From positions 1,286,255 to 1,350,254 of the forward strand of contig NZ_LR733817.1 of the NCBI RefSeq assembly GCF_902506165.1: a stretch of 64,000 bases of DNA. The letters run 5' to 3'. Positions 52,933 to 62,600 of this stretch are shown here, piece after piece. Positions within the stretch are counted from its first letter, which is position 1, and each line of letters starts with the position of its first letter. The notes below the pieces were generated by a model. The model searched no databases and was not told where the DNA came from. It was given only the letters and a program-made list of their open reading frames with translations. A program made the translations under genes and the position numbers. The DNA is from Bosea sp. 29B. GTDB taxonomy: Bacteria; Pseudomonadota; Alphaproteobacteria; Rhizobiales; Beijerinckiaceae.

Positions 52933-53124
52933 AGAAAAAGCGGCTGGCGCTGATTTCAGCCTGCCTACCAGCGAAACTGTGCCAAAGCTGACCAAAGCCT
53001 CGGTGTGACGATGAAAACGTCACAAGAAATTCAAAATGCCGCCGCCGGCCCGACCCGATCGGCAGCGACATTGGCGGTGCTGACGGCCAGGAACCGTCGG
53101 CGCCACAACCGGAAATCGAGGATC

Positions 53125-53322
53125 ATGTCTACGCATAAGCCGCGCCACCCCGCGCACCGCTCCGCCAGCTTCCATGATGCCAGCGCACGTGAGGCTTATG
53201 CATCGCGCTTTCGTCCGATCGCGATTCCTGCCATTCTCGCGGGAACCCGCTGGACCCCGGCCGCGTTGACCTCGCAGCACAGGGACGTTCCGGCGCTCCT
53301 GCGCAACGGTTTCGAAGATTGA
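53125..53322 (+). CDS. Doubtful small ORF upstream of an intrinsic terminator
   Basis: 65 codons from ATG 53125 with GAGGATC before it; the frame is open from 53005. The product is basic and has no recognised motif. It is listed because it ends 34 bp before a very strong terminator-like hairpin (53356-53396) that otherwise lies oddly inside the next gene. The rest of the gap 52933-53349 shows no other feature. Confidence 0.25.
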   Translation: MSTHKPRHPAHRSASFHDASAREAYASRFRPIAIPAILAGTRWTPAALTSQHRDVPALLRNGFED

Positions 53323-53349
53323 TACGACCACCTCCCATTGAGACCCCAA

Positions 53350-54258
53350 ATGCTTGACCGGCGCAGAGTTCTTCAGACTCTCGCCGGTCTTTTTTTGTCC
53401 GGCATCGGGCTCGGCGGCTATGCCTATGCCTGGGAGCCAACCCATCAGGGCGTGACCCGCTACAAGCTCCGGCCAGCCGGCTGGCCGGAGGGCAGGCGGC
53501 TGAGCCTCGCCGTCCTCAGCGACATCCATGTCGGCAGCGGCTATATGCCGATCTCGCGCGTAGGCGAGATCGTCGACCAGACCAATCAGCTGAAACCGGA
53601 CCTCATTCTCCTGCTCGGTGATTTCGTCGCCAGCCGCGATTGGCGTCCGAGTGATCCGCAGCCCGTCGAATGGGCGCTGCAGCTCGCCCGGCTGCAGGCC
53701 CCCAATGGCCGTTTTGCCGTGCTCGGCAATCATGATTGGTGGCATGACGAGCGCGCCCAGAGCGCGCGCCGCGGCCCGACGCTGGCTGGCTCGGCGCTGG
53801 CGGCGGTCGGTATTCCGGTGCTGGAGAATCAGGCGCTCAAGCTCAACACCGCGGCCGGGCCGGTCTGGCTCGCCGGACTCGGCGATCAGTGGGCCTTCCC
53901 ACGCTGGCTACAGCCGCCGGGGATGCCCAGAGCCCATCGCGGCATCGACGATCTCGCGAGCACTCTCGCCATGGTCACAGACGATGCACCGGTGATCCTG
54001 ATGGCGCATGAGCCCGATATCTTCACCAGGGTGCCGGCGCGCATCGCTCTGACGGTATCGGGCCATACCCATGGCGGCCAAGTCAGGCTGTTCGGCTGGT
54101 CACCCGTGGTGCCGTCCCGCTACGGTAACCGCTACGCCTACGGTCACATCGTCGAGAACGGTTGCAACCTGATCGTCTCAGCAGGCCTCGGCGTCAGCAG
54201 CAAAATGCCGATCCGGCTGGGCGCACCGCCGGAGATCGTCCTGATCGAACTGGGTTGA
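53350..54258 (+). CDS. Tat-exported metallophosphoesterase (YkuE/YaeI-like)
   Basis: 302 residues from ATG 53350. LDRRRVLQTLAGLFLSGIG is a twin-arginine signal. The metal-binding motifs of calcineurin-like enzymes are complete: LSDIHVGSG (about 62), LLLGDFV (about 93), LGNHDWW (about 126), AHEPD and SGHTHGGQ (about 238). Relatives act on phospholipids or UDP-sugars at the membrane surface. No convincing ribosome site precedes the start, and its first 16 codons form a strong terminator hairpin. Confidence 0.88.
   Translation: MLDRRRVLQTLAGLFLSGIGLGGYAYAWEPTHQGVTRYKLRPAGWPEGRRLSLAVLSDIHVGSGYMPISRVGEIVDQTNQLKPDLILLLGDFVASRDWRPSDPQPVEWALQLARLQAPNGRFAVLGNHDWWHDERAQSARRGPTLAGSALAAVGIPVLENQALKLNTAAGPVWLAGLGDQWAFPRWLQPPGMPRAHRGIDDLASTLAMVTDDAPVILMAHEPDIFTRVPARIALTVSGHTHGGQVRLFGWSPVVPSRYGNRYAYGHIVENGCNLIVSAGLGVSSKMPIRLGAPPEIVLIELG
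53356..53396 (+). terminator. Perfect intrinsic terminator inside the start of the phosphoesterase gene
   Basis: GACCGGCG-(c)-AGAGT pairs with ACTCT-CGCCGGTC: 13 base pairs with one bulged C and a 7-nt loop, followed directly by seven T (53390-53396). It begins 6 nt after the ATG at 53350. By structure it is as good as any terminator in the window. Confidence 0.75.
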
Positions 54259-54282
54259 GGGCGACGCCGCAGCGTCATCCGA

Positions 54283-54879
54283 TCAGCGGACGATGACCTT
54301 TCCGCCGACCGCAGCGCGGTTGTAGAGGTCGATCGCATCGATATTGCGCATCCGGATGCAGCCGGACGAGGCCGAGCGGCCGATCGTCTCCGGCTCATTG
54401 GTGCCGTGGATGCGGTAGAGCGTGTCCTTGCCGTTCTGGTAGAGATAGAGGGCGCGGGCGCCGAGCGGATTGTCCGGCCCGCCCTCCATGCCGCCGGCGC
54501 GCGGCGCCAGATGCGGCCAGCGCGCGATCATCTCGGCCGGCGGCGTCCAGCGCGGCCACTCGGCCTTGCGCTGCATCACGGCCGTACCAGTCCATCCGAA
54601 GGCTTCGTCGCCGGTTGCGACGCCGTAGCGGATCGCCTTTTTGCCCGGCAGGACGAAGTAGAGGAACTTTTCGGTGGTATCGACCACGATCGTGCCGGGC
54701 TCTTCGCCGGTCGGGTCGGTGATCTCGTAAGGCAGATGCGTGAGCTGCGTCTCGAAATTCGGGACGAGCGCCATGTATTCGGCATCGCGCGCCGACAGCG
54801 ACGGCGCATGAACCGTCTTGTACTGGCAGGCGCCAAGAAGCACCGACAGGCCGAGCACCGTAACGAGAGTCTGCTTCAT
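54283..54879 (-). CDS. L,D-transpeptidase (YkuD), lipoprotein
   Basis: 198 residues from ATG 54879. Signal peptide with lipobox LLGAC (Cys about 18). The YkuD domain (about 55-198) has IHGTNEPETIG and the catalytic SSGCIRMRNID (Cys about 177). It forms 3-3 peptidoglycan cross-links or attaches proteins to peptidoglycan in the periplasm. It converges on the phosphoesterase gene. Confidence 0.92.
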   Translation of the reverse strand: MKQTLVTVLGLSVLLGACQYKTVHAPSLSARDAEYMALVPNFETQLTHLPYEITDPTGEEPGTIVVDTTEKFLYFVLPGKKAIRYGVATGDEAFGWTGTAVMQRKAEWPRWTPPAEMIARWPHLAPRAGGMEGGPDNPLGARALYLYQNGKDTLYRIHGTNEPETIGRSASSGCIRMRNIDAIDLYNRAAVGGKVIVR

Positions 54880-55112
54880 AGGGTCCACCGCCGGCACCGA
54901 AACGGTGCTCGTTATGATGAATGCATCGTTAAAAAACGGTGACCCGACGAGACAAGGCCCGGGTCGAACACAAGCTGGTCTTACGGCGCAAATGACTCTC
55001 AGGCAATGAAGTTCAGCACCTGCTCTGGCGTCTTGCTGCATTGCAGTGACAATATGGTCACGCTTGCGGGCTACCCCGTTTGGAAAGCTTCGCGACTATC
55101 GGAGACTTGCGC

Positions 55113-56042
55113 GTGACGACGCTGCTGATCAGCCATCCTTCCAGCCTCCGCCATGTCACGCCGCCGGGCCATCCCGAGCGCGCCGACCGCATCCGCGCCG
55201 TCGAGCAGGCGCTGGAGGAGGAGCGATTCGCGCATCTGCAGCGCGTCGATGCCCCGGAAGGCACGCTCGCCCAGGTCGCGCTCTGCCACCCCGCCGCCTA
55301 TGCGCAGGCTATCGTCGATGCCGCGCCGCAGGAGGGCATGGTCCAGGTCGATGCCGACACCATCATGTCGCCAGGTACGCTCGCTGCGGCGCTTCACGGC
55401 GTCGGGGCTGCCGTCCACGCCGTCGACGAGGTCATGAGCCGACGCGCGACCAACGCCTTCAGCGCCATGCGCCCGCCCGGTCACCATGCCGAGAGCGACA
55501 AGGCGATGGGCTTCTGCTTCTTCAACAATGCCGCCATCGCCGCCCGCCATGCCCAGAATGCCCATGGCGCCGAGCGCGTCGCCATCGTCGACTGGGACGT
55601 CCATCACGGCAATGGCACGCAGGAGATCTTCTGGGGCGACGCTAGCGTGCTCTACGCCTCGACCCATGAGATGCCGCTCTATCCCGGAACCGGCGCGCCC
55701 TCCGAACGTGGCGAGCACGGCACGATCGTCAACGCACCGCTTCGGGCCGGCGACGGCGCCGACGCCTTCCGCGACGCCTTCGAGAGCGCGATCCTGCCGC
55801 GGCTCGCAGCCTTCCGGCCGGATCTGGTGATCATCTCGGCCGGCTTCGACGCGCATTGGCGCGACCCGCTCGCCAACATCAACCTGAAGGAAGCCGACTT
55901 CGCCTGGGCGACGCAGAAGCTGATGGAGATCGCCGACCGCCATGCCGGCGGACGGCTCGTCTCGATCCTGGAAGGCGGCTACGACCTCGAAGGCCTGTCG
56001 AAATCGACCGCCGCTCATGTCATGGCGCTGATGCGGGGGTGA
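55113..56042 (+). CDS. Histone deacetylase-like hydrolase (acetylpolyamine amidohydrolase group)
   Basis: 309 residues from GTG 55113 (GGAG 8 nt upstream); a TTG at 55080 would add 11 residues. Zn and catalytic residues: PPGHHAE (His pair about 130), FCFFNNAAIAA, VDWDVHHGNGTQ (D and H about 168), AGFDAHWRDPL (D about 255) and EGGYD. Bacterial members deacetylate polyamines or other small amides. Substrate not known. Confidence 0.9.
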   Translation: MTTLLISHPSSLRHVTPPGHPERADRIRAVEQALEEERFAHLQRVDAPEGTLAQVALCHPAAYAQAIVDAAPQEGMVQVDADTIMSPGTLAAALHGVGAAVHAVDEVMSRRATNAFSAMRPPGHHAESDKAMGFCFFNNAAIAARHAQNAHGAERVAIVDWDVHHGNGTQEIFWGDASVLYASTHEMPLYPGTGAPSERGEHGTIVNAPLRAGDGADAFRDAFESAILPRLAAFRPDLVIISAGFDAHWRDPLANINLKEADFAWATQKLMEIADRHAGGRLVSILEGGYDLEGLSKSTAAHVMALMRG

Positions 56043-56071
56043 GGCGAGCTGCCGGCTCGCGAGGAAACACG

Positions 56072-56218
56072 CCGTCTTTCCGGGGCTTCGCGCAGCGAGG
56101 AGCCCGGAACCCAGAACCGATGCAGCCTCCAAAGAAGCGCGAACATCGCCGCCCTATCGAGAAAGGACATCGGTTCTGGGTTCCGGGCTCGAGCCGACGG
56201 CCCGCCCCGGAAAGACGG
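56072..56218. repeat. Palindromic intergenic repeat, family E
   Basis: CCGTCTTTCCGGGGC and GCCCCGGAAAGACGG are the outer arms; GAGCCCGGAACCCAGAACCGAT and ATCGGTTCTGGGTTCCGGGCTC are long inner arms. The 147-bp element lies exactly between convergent genes, so it may also serve as their terminator. Confidence 0.85.
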
Positions 56219-56222
56219 AGCC

Positions 56223-57509
56223 TCACTCCAACGGCGCGGTCTCGGCGATCTCGATGCCGAAGCCCGAGAGGCCGACGAAGGCGCGGGTCGAGGACGCCAG
56301 GTTGACGATCGAGGCGACGCCGAGATCGCGCAGGATCTGGGCGCCGAGGCCGACCTCGCGCCATTGCTGCGAGCGCAGCGCGTCCGAGCCCTCCTCGTCC
56401 TCGACGCTCTTGATCGGCACGCCCGCCGAGCCGTCGCGCAGATAGACCAGCACGCCCTTGCCCTCCTGCTGGAAGCGGCGCAGCACGCACTGGATCGAGG
56501 AGGCGCCGCCGAGCACGTCGGCGACGACATTGGCGCGGTGCAGCCGGGCCGGAACCTTCTCGCCATCGCCGAGCTTGCCCATGACGAAGGCGAAATGCTG
56601 CGTGTCGTCAAAGGGCGTGATGTAGACATGGCCGGTCATCTCGCCGAACTCGGTCTTGACCGGGAAGGAGTGCACGCGCTCGACCAGCTTCTCGCGCGCC
56701 TGGCGATAGGCGATCAGGTCGGCGACCGTGATCTGCTTAAGATTGTGCTTCTGGGCGAAGGCCGTGATCTGCGCGCCCTTCATCACCGTGCCGTCGTCAT
56801 TGGCGAGTTCGCAGATCACGCCGACCGGCGGCAGGTCGGCGAGCTTGCAGAGATCGACCGCGGCCTCGGTATGGCCCGAGCGCATCAGGACGCCGCCATC
56901 CTTGGCGATCAGCGGGAAGACATGGCCGGGCCGGACGAAATCGGCGGCGCCCATATTGCCGTTGGCGAGCGCGCGCACCGTATTGGTCCGCTGCTCCGCC
57001 GAGATACCGGTGGTCAGCCCGTGCTTGACGTCGACCGTGATGGTGAAGGCGGTGCCGAGCGGGGCATCGTTGGAGGAGACCATCGGGTCGAGCCGCAGGC
57101 GGCGCGCCTCACCCGACGTCAGCGGCGCGCAGACGATGCCGCAGGTGTTGCGGATGATGAAGGCCATCTTCTCCTGCGTGCAGAGCGAGGCGGCGACGAT
57201 GAGATCGCCCTCGTTCTCGCGATCGTCGTCATCGGTGACGATGACGATCTCGCCGCGCGCGAAGGCTTCGACGGTCTCGGCGACATTGCTTGCGGTCATG
57301 ACAGCCTCGCGCGGGCCCTGCAGGCCCAGAAAATCGTTGGGGGTGACAGCGCCGCCGGTCGCGGCGGCGATACGCTCGGCGCTCTCGCGTGAGATCCAGG
57401 CGGTCGGATCGTTGCAGAGCGCCGTGACGCTGGCGGGCGAAAGGCCGACCTGCCGCGCGAAGGCGCTGCGGGCGGTCTTGGTTTGCTGGAGCCAGACATC
57501 GAGCTTCAT
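56223..57509 (-). CDS. ribB: RibBX-type 3,4-dihydroxy-2-butanone 4-phosphate synthase with N-terminal HTH domain
   Basis: 428 residues. Residues 1-62 form a Cro-like HTH (FARQVGLSPASVTALC, then ERIAAATGGAVTPNDF). Residues 75-285 are the DHBP synthase: VTDDDDRENEGDLI, then GHVFPLIAKDGGVLMRSGHTEAAVDLCKLA with the catalytic acidic and His residues. The C-terminal 130 residues resemble GTP cyclohydrolase II but lack the Zn cysteines (HRANVVADVLGG in place of the Cys cluster), the RibBX pattern. It makes the riboflavin precursor in the cytoplasm. The HTH and a perfect palindrome 52 bp upstream suggest autoregulation. An internal ATG at residue 70 would give an ordinary RibBX. Confidence 0.9.
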   Translation of the reverse strand: MKLDVWLQQTKTARSAFARQVGLSPASVTALCNDPTAWISRESAERIAAATGGAVTPNDFLGLQGPREAVMTASNVAETVEAFARGEIVIVTDDDDRENEGDLIVAASLCTQEKMAFIIRNTCGIVCAPLTSGEARRLRLDPMVSSNDAPLGTAFTITVDVKHGLTTGISAEQRTNTVRALANGNMGAADFVRPGHVFPLIAKDGGVLMRSGHTEAAVDLCKLADLPPVGVICELANDDGTVMKGAQITAFAQKHNLKQITVADLIAYRQAREKLVERVHSFPVKTEFGEMTGHVYITPFDDTQHFAFVMGKLGDGEKVPARLHRANVVADVLGGASSIQCVLRRFQQEGKGVLVYLRDGSAGVPIKSVEDEEGSDALRSQQWREVGLGAQILRDLGVASIVNLASSTRAFVGLSGFGIEIAETAPLE

Positions 57510-57560
57510 GAAGAGAAGCTAATACGCCTCCGCTTCATCCGCAATGAAGGGAGGAAAATT

Positions 57561-57577
57561 TTTCAGTAATACTGAAA
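57561..57577. promoter_or_regulatory. Palindromic operator-like site upstream of HTH-ribBX
   Basis: TTTCAGT-AAT-ACTGAAA is a perfect inverted repeat, 52 bp upstream of the ATG at 57509, in AT-rich DNA. It is a good candidate target of the enzyme's own HTH domain. Confidence 0.6.
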
Positions 57578-57586
57578 TGATCATCC

Positions 57587-57697
57587 CGAGCCGTCATGGC
57601 CGGGCTTGACCCGACCATCTCTTGCCGGAAAAAGCGCCTACCAGCACCTTCCCGTTCTGAGATTCTCGGGTCTGCGCTTCGCTTCGCCCGAGAATGA
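57587..57697. repeat. Palindromic repeat remnants (families C and B)
   Basis: GCCGTCATGGCCGGGCTTGACC...GACCAT resembles part of family C, and ATTCTCGGGTCTGCGCTTCG with CGCTTCGCCCGAGAATGACG resembles family B. They lie between ribBX and aroC, which are on the same strand. Confidence 0.6.
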
Positions 57698-57702
57698 CGC
57701 GG

Positions 57703-58821
57703 TCAGCCCTCGAACGGCCAACGCGGCTCGATCACGCCGACCTGAGCGCGGTGGCGCAGATACTGGTCGGCGAGCACGCAGGCGACCATGGCCTCGCCCA
57801 CCGGCACGGCGCGGATGCCGACGCAGGGGTCGTGCCGGCCTTTGGTGAACATCTCGGTCTCGCCGCCGGTGCGGTTCACCGTGGCGCGGGGCGAGAGGAT
57901 CGAGGAGGTCGGCTTCACCGCGAAGCGCGCCACGATCGGCTGGCCGGTCGAGATGCCGCCCAGGATGCCGCCGGCATGGTTCGACAGGAACAACGGCTTG
58001 CCGTCATTGCCGGCGCGCATCTCGTCGGCATTCTCCTCGCCGGAGAGTTCGGCGGCAGCGAAGCCATCGCCGATCTCGACGCCCTTGACCGCGTTGATGC
58101 TCATCAGCGCCGCGGCGATCTCGGCGTCCAGCTTACCGTAGATCGGCGCGCCCAGACCCGCCGGCACGCCCTCGGCGACGATCTCGAGCACGGCACCAAT
58201 CGAGGAGCCGGACTTGCGGATGCCGTCGAGATAATCGGCGAAGCGCTCGGCCGCCTTGGCATCCGGGCAGAAGAACGGGTTGTTGCCGACCTCGGCCCAG
58301 TCCCAGTTGCCACGATCGACCTTGTGCGGCCCCATCTGCACGAGGGCGCCGCGCACCAGCATGCCCGGCACGACCTTGCGGGCGATCGCCCCGGCCGCGA
58401 CCCGCATCGCCGTCTCGCGCGCCGAGGAGCGGCCACCGCCGCGATAGTCGCGGATGCCGTATTTCACGTCATAGGTGAAATCGGCATGGCCGGGCCGGTA
58501 CTTGTCCTTGATCTCGGAATAGTCCTTCGAGCGTTGGTCGACATTGTCGATCATCAGCCCGATCGAAGTGCCGGTGGTGACCTGCTCGCCGTCTGCCTCC
58601 CGCGCGAAGACGCCGGAGACGATGCGGACCTGATCCGGCTCCTGGCGCTGCGTCGTGTAGCGCGACTGTCCGGGCCGGCGCTTGTCGAGGTCGCGCTGGA
58701 TCTCGGCCTCGCTCAGCGGGATCAGCGGGGGGCAACCGTCGACGACGCAGCCGATCGCAGGCCCATGGCTCTCGCCGAAGGTGGTGACGCGGAAGAGATG
58801 GCCGAAAGTGTTGTGAGACAT
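57703..58821 (-). CDS. aroC: Chorismate synthase
   Basis: 372 residues, full length. Family signatures are present: [20 protein letters not shown] at the N-terminus, [23 protein letters not shown] (about 120-142, with the R-G-G-G-R-S-S core) and the C-terminal FAVKPTSSI and [16 protein letters not shown]. It converts EPSP to chorismate with reduced FMN, the last shared step to aromatic amino acids. Its FMN need makes the neighbouring riboflavin gene a sensible neighbour. Confidence 0.96.
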   Translation of the reverse strand: MSHNTFGHLFRVTTFGESHGPAIGCVVDGCPPLIPLSEAEIQRDLDKRRPGQSRYTTQRQEPDQVRIVSGVFAREADGEQVTTGTSIGLMIDNVDQRSKDYSEIKDKYRPGHADFTYDVKYGIRDYRGGGRSSARETAMRVAAGAIARKVVPGMLVRGALVQMGPHKVDRGNWDWAEVGNNPFFCPDAKAAERFADYLDGIRKSGSSIGAVLEIVAEGVPAGLGAPIYGKLDAEIAAALMSINAVKGVEIGDGFAAAELSGEENADEMRAGNDGKPLFLSNHAGGILGGISTGQPIVARFAVKPTSSILSPRATVNRTGGETEMFTKGRHDPCVGIRAVPVGEAMVACVLADQYLRHRAQVGVIEPRWPFEG

Positions 58822-58853
58822 GGAAACCTGACGAGACTTGAAGCGCTGGCTTC

Positions 58854-59300
58854 TTACCCGGTTTCCGGCAACGGGGGCAGCCCCTGAAACGGATCCCGTG
58901 CGGAAACGCCCAAAGGCGCGAAATGTCGGAGATTCCTGGTCAGCACGATCAAGCCGTGTGCCTCGGCCGTTGCAGCGATGGCGATGTCTTCGAAACCGGG
59001 TCGATGCGCTCGCGCCCGATCGAGCATGCCACCGGCGAGATGGGCACAGCGCAGATCAAACGGCAGCACCTTCGTTCCGTAGAAGTGCTCGACCGCCTGC
59101 CACCATTCGGCCAGCACGCGCGCCTTGGTGCCAGCGCCCTCCCGTTCGGCCTTTGCGATGCCCGCTGCCACCTCGGCGGCCGTGATCACCGAGAGGAACA
59201 GATTGGGACTCGCCCGATCGAGCCAGACGGCCAGTTCTCCCGCCTCCGCCCGCTTCGAGGGGGCCAATGCCGAGATCACATTGGTGTCGAGCAGGAACAT
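58854..59300 (-). CDS. vapC: VapC-type PIN-domain toxin
   Basis: 148 residues. The four acidic residues of PIN RNases are seen: D in [10 protein letters not shown] (residue 5), E in TAAEVAAG (about 43), D in [11 protein letters not shown] (about 104) and the N/D region of VLTRNLRHF (about 120). Its start touches the antitoxin stop at 59300. It should cleave RNA when free of antitoxin. Confidence 0.9.
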   Translation of the reverse strand: MFLLDTNVISALAPSKRAEAGELAVWLDRASPNLFLSVITAAEVAAGIAKAEREGAGTKARVLAEWWQAVEHFYGTKVLPFDLRCAHLAGGMLDRARAHRPGFEDIAIAATAEAHGLIVLTRNLRHFAPLGVSARDPFQGLPPLPETG

Positions 59301-59542
59301 CAGAGATCGACGGGTCGAGTCGGCTCCCTGCTGCGTTCGGGAATATCCTCCGGCTCACCCGGGAAAGCCGCCAGCAAACGCCCGAAGCTCGGCGCGCGCG
59401 AGAGCCGCTCATAATCCTCGAACGACAGGATGACTGCATCCTTGCGACCATGGCGCGTGATGATCGAGGGCATTCCGCCAACCGCTTGGTCGACCACCGC
59501 AGACAGGGTGGCCTTGGCGTCCTTGAGTTGGATTTCTCGCAT
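59300..59542 (-). CDS. Phd/YefM-type antitoxin
   Basis: 80 residues from ATG 59542. MREIQLKDAKATLSAVVDQA is the DNA-binding N-terminal fold, with VGGMPSIITRHGRKDAVILSFEDYERL typical of the family (positions 20-47); the C-terminus is the toxin-binding tail. A perfect palindrome at 59555-59573 is the likely operator, bound by the antitoxin-toxin complex. Confidence 0.9.
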   Translation of the reverse strand: MREIQLKDAKATLSAVVDQAVGGMPSIITRHGRKDAVILSFEDYERLSRAPSFGRLLAAFPGEPEDIPERSREPTRPVDL

Positions 59543-59554
59543 CGCCGTTTCCGA

Positions 59555-59573
59555 TATGACCACTATGGTCATA
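59555..59573. promoter_or_regulatory. Operator of the toxin-antitoxin pair
   Basis: TATGACCA-CTA-TGGTCATA is a perfect inverted repeat with 8-bp arms, 13 bp upstream of the antitoxin ATG. Conditional cooperativity is typical for this family. Confidence 0.75.
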
Positions 59574-59640
59574 TAATGTCGGAACACGCTGAAGGCAATG
59601 TGGCCAGGCCGACGGGCAGAGAGTTGTCGGTCGTGCGACC

Positions 59641-62600
59641 TCAGTGCCCGCTTGCCGGCACAGCCGGAGCGCCCTCCCAGCGGGTGTTCGCCGGCAGGTT
59701 CTCGCCCTTCATGATCACGGTAAGCAGGCCGATCTGGGCGTAGTCGCCGACATGGGTGTCGTAGAGCACGGTCGCCCCGGCGCCGACGCAGACGCCCTTG
59801 CCGAGCGTGACCTTGCCGACCTTCATCACCCGGTCCTCGTAGAGATGCGTCTGCAGGGCCGAATGGGCGTTGACGGTGCAGAAATCACCGACCTTGATGC
59901 AGTCGAACTCGGTGATATCCGTCGAATCCAGCCAGACGCCCTGGCCGTATTGCGCGCCGAACAGGCGCAGGAACCAGGGCAGGAACGGCGTACCGCGCAG
60001 ATAGTCGAACAGCACCTTGCCGCCCAGACCCCAATAGAGCACGGCGATCGCCTCGGTGCGCATCGCCCAGAACGACCACATCGGCTTCATCACCGGCTTG
60101 TAGACGCCCATCAGCAGCCATTTCATCAGCGCGCAGATCAGCGCCTGGGTGATGGCAATCAGAACGGCGCAGCCCATGAAGGCGAGCGCCAGGCCAGTCC
60201 AGTCGCGGTCGAAGATCTTCTGCTGCAGCACGAGATCGACCGCCAGCGTGCCGAAGGTGATGAACAGCATCGCCGGGAAGGAGGTGTGCAGCGCCTCGAA
60301 GACGGCACGCGCCAGCTTCTTGCCCGTCGAGGGCTTGTAGGTCCAGTCGGCACCGAGATCGACCTTCTGCCGCGTCGGCAGCTTGATCGGCGGCGAGCCG
60401 AACCAGGTGTCGCCGGCGCTCATCAGATCGTTCGCGGGCGGCTTCGACTTGATACCGATCAACACCTTGTCGGGGATCACCGCACCCGGCGGCACCACCG
60501 CATCGTTGCCGACGAAGACCTGCTCGCCGGTCCGGGTCATGTCGAGGCGCATATAGCCGCGCCGCATGTCCTCGTCGCCGAAGATCACCTCGTCGGCAAT
60601 GAAGTTGCCGGCGCCGATCCCGGTGATGTCATAGCGCCCGGAGAGGTTGGTCGAGATCTCCGCGCCCTGCCCGATCCTTGCGCCCATCATCCGGTACCAG
60701 AAGCGCATATAGATCGTCGCGAACAGCGAGGAGAGCGTCTCCAGCGTCACCTCGGTCGCCAGCGCTACCGTCCATTTGCGGGCGTAGAAGCTGGAATGGA
60801 TCGAATAGCTGCCGGAGGAGACGCGCGGCAGGATCGCCCAGCGCAGCGCGCAGATCAGGAAGACCGTGACGGTGATCAGGCCGATCGCCGTCGGCCAGGT
60901 CAGGATCGGCAGGTACCAGAGATAGCTGACATCGGACCAGGTCGCGACCCAGTTGTCGATCCTGTCGAACAGCCAGAAGGCCGGGAAGATCGGCAAGAGG
61001 CTGATCGGCGGCAGCACGATCAACATGACGATGTAGAACAGGGTCATCGCCGCCCGCCGGCCGGCGCTCGCTTCGGCTTGCGGCGGCAGGGACTCGACAT
61101 CGACCGTGCCGGTCTTGCGGGCGGGTGAACCATCCCAGATCTCGGCCGCGCCGATCTGCGCGCCCGGCGCGATCGCCGTGAGGTCGCCGATCTCGGCGTG
61201 ATCGCCAACGGTGCAGCCATGGCCGAACACCACCGAGGACCCCGCATAGACGTCCTTGCCGAGGGTGATCCGGCCGATGATGAAATCGGCCCCGATCGCC
61301 TCGGCATTGGCGAAGGTGGTCTTCGATCCCAGCGTCGTGCCGTCGCCGAGCTCGACGAGGTCGATCGCGCCGGCCTCGTAGTCGGAGATTATGACGTCGC
61401 GCCCGACCTTGGCGCCGAGCAGGCGCCAGTAGAAGCGCATCACCGGCGTGCCCTGCAGCCATTTGATGTGCACGAGCCCGGCGACGCGCGAGGCAAACCA
61501 CCAGCGGAAATAATAGACGCCCCAGAGCGGATAGGTGCCGGGCTTGGTCCGGCCGAGCACCAGCCATTTCAGGCCAATCGCGATGAAGCCGGTGACGAGC
61601 GTGATCGCGACATAGATGCCGAGCAGCGCGAAGACCTGCGCCATCGCCGACAATTCTTCGCCCGAGAGCAGCATGTAGCTGACGAAGATGCCGAGCCATT
61701 GCGCCGTCGACAGGCTGATGATGATCGGCAGCGCGATCGCCTGCGCCAGGCCGCAGAAGAAGCGGCGCCGCAGCGGCGGCGGCGTGAAGGAGAGGTCTTC
61801 CTCGGCGCGCACGCCGCGTGAGTCGAGCAGTCCCGCCATCGCCCGCAAGGTGCGCGCGCCGTAGACGTCCTGCAGGGTGATGCCGGCATAGGCCGGCGTC
61901 TCGCGCACGATCGAGATGAAGCGCGCCGCCAGCAGCGAATGACCGCCGAGATCGATGAAGAAGTCGGCCTCCAGCGGCAGCGCCTGCGCACCGAGCACGC
62001 GCTTGGCCGCGTCGAGCAGGGCGGCCTCGGTCTCGTTGCGCGGCGGCTCCTGCTCGCCGCTCGCGGCCGGCGCCGTCAACGGCGCGGCCTTCAGCATCTT
62101 GCGGTCGACCTTGCCGGAGATCATGCGCGGCAGCGAGCCGACCGGCTCGAAATGCGCCGGGATCATATAGGGCGGCAGCTTCTCGCGCAGCGACGCCCGC
62201 AGCACCGAGCCCTCGATCTGCACGCCTGGCTCGCCGACCAGGAAGGCGACAAGCCGCTCGATGCCGTCGTCAGTGCGCAACACCACGGCGGCCTGGCTGA
62301 TACCGGCCTCGTCCGACAGCGCCGTCTCGATCTCGCCGAGCTCGACGCGGAAGCCGCGGATCTTGACCTGGTCGTCGATGCGGCCGTGGAAGACGATGTT
62401 GCCGTTCTCGTCGAGGCTGACGGCGTCGCCGGAGCGATAGAGGATCGGATCGCTGCCGCTTCCGCCGAACGGATTGGCGATGAACTTCTCGGCCGTGAGC
62501 TCGGGGCGCAGATGATAGCCCTTGGCGACGCCGGGACCGCCGATCAGCAGTTCGCCCTGCTGGCCGACGCCAGTCAGCTTCATCTCGTCGTCGACGATAT

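Noticed and set aside
53005..53124. Longer start for the small ORF before the phosphoesterase
   Set aside because: No ribosome site at 53005 and the N-terminal part is not protein-like; even the shorter form is doubtful.
57510..57702. FMN riboswitch upstream of ribBX
   Set aside because: The conserved RFN-element blocks are not visible; only a palindrome and repeat remnants are.
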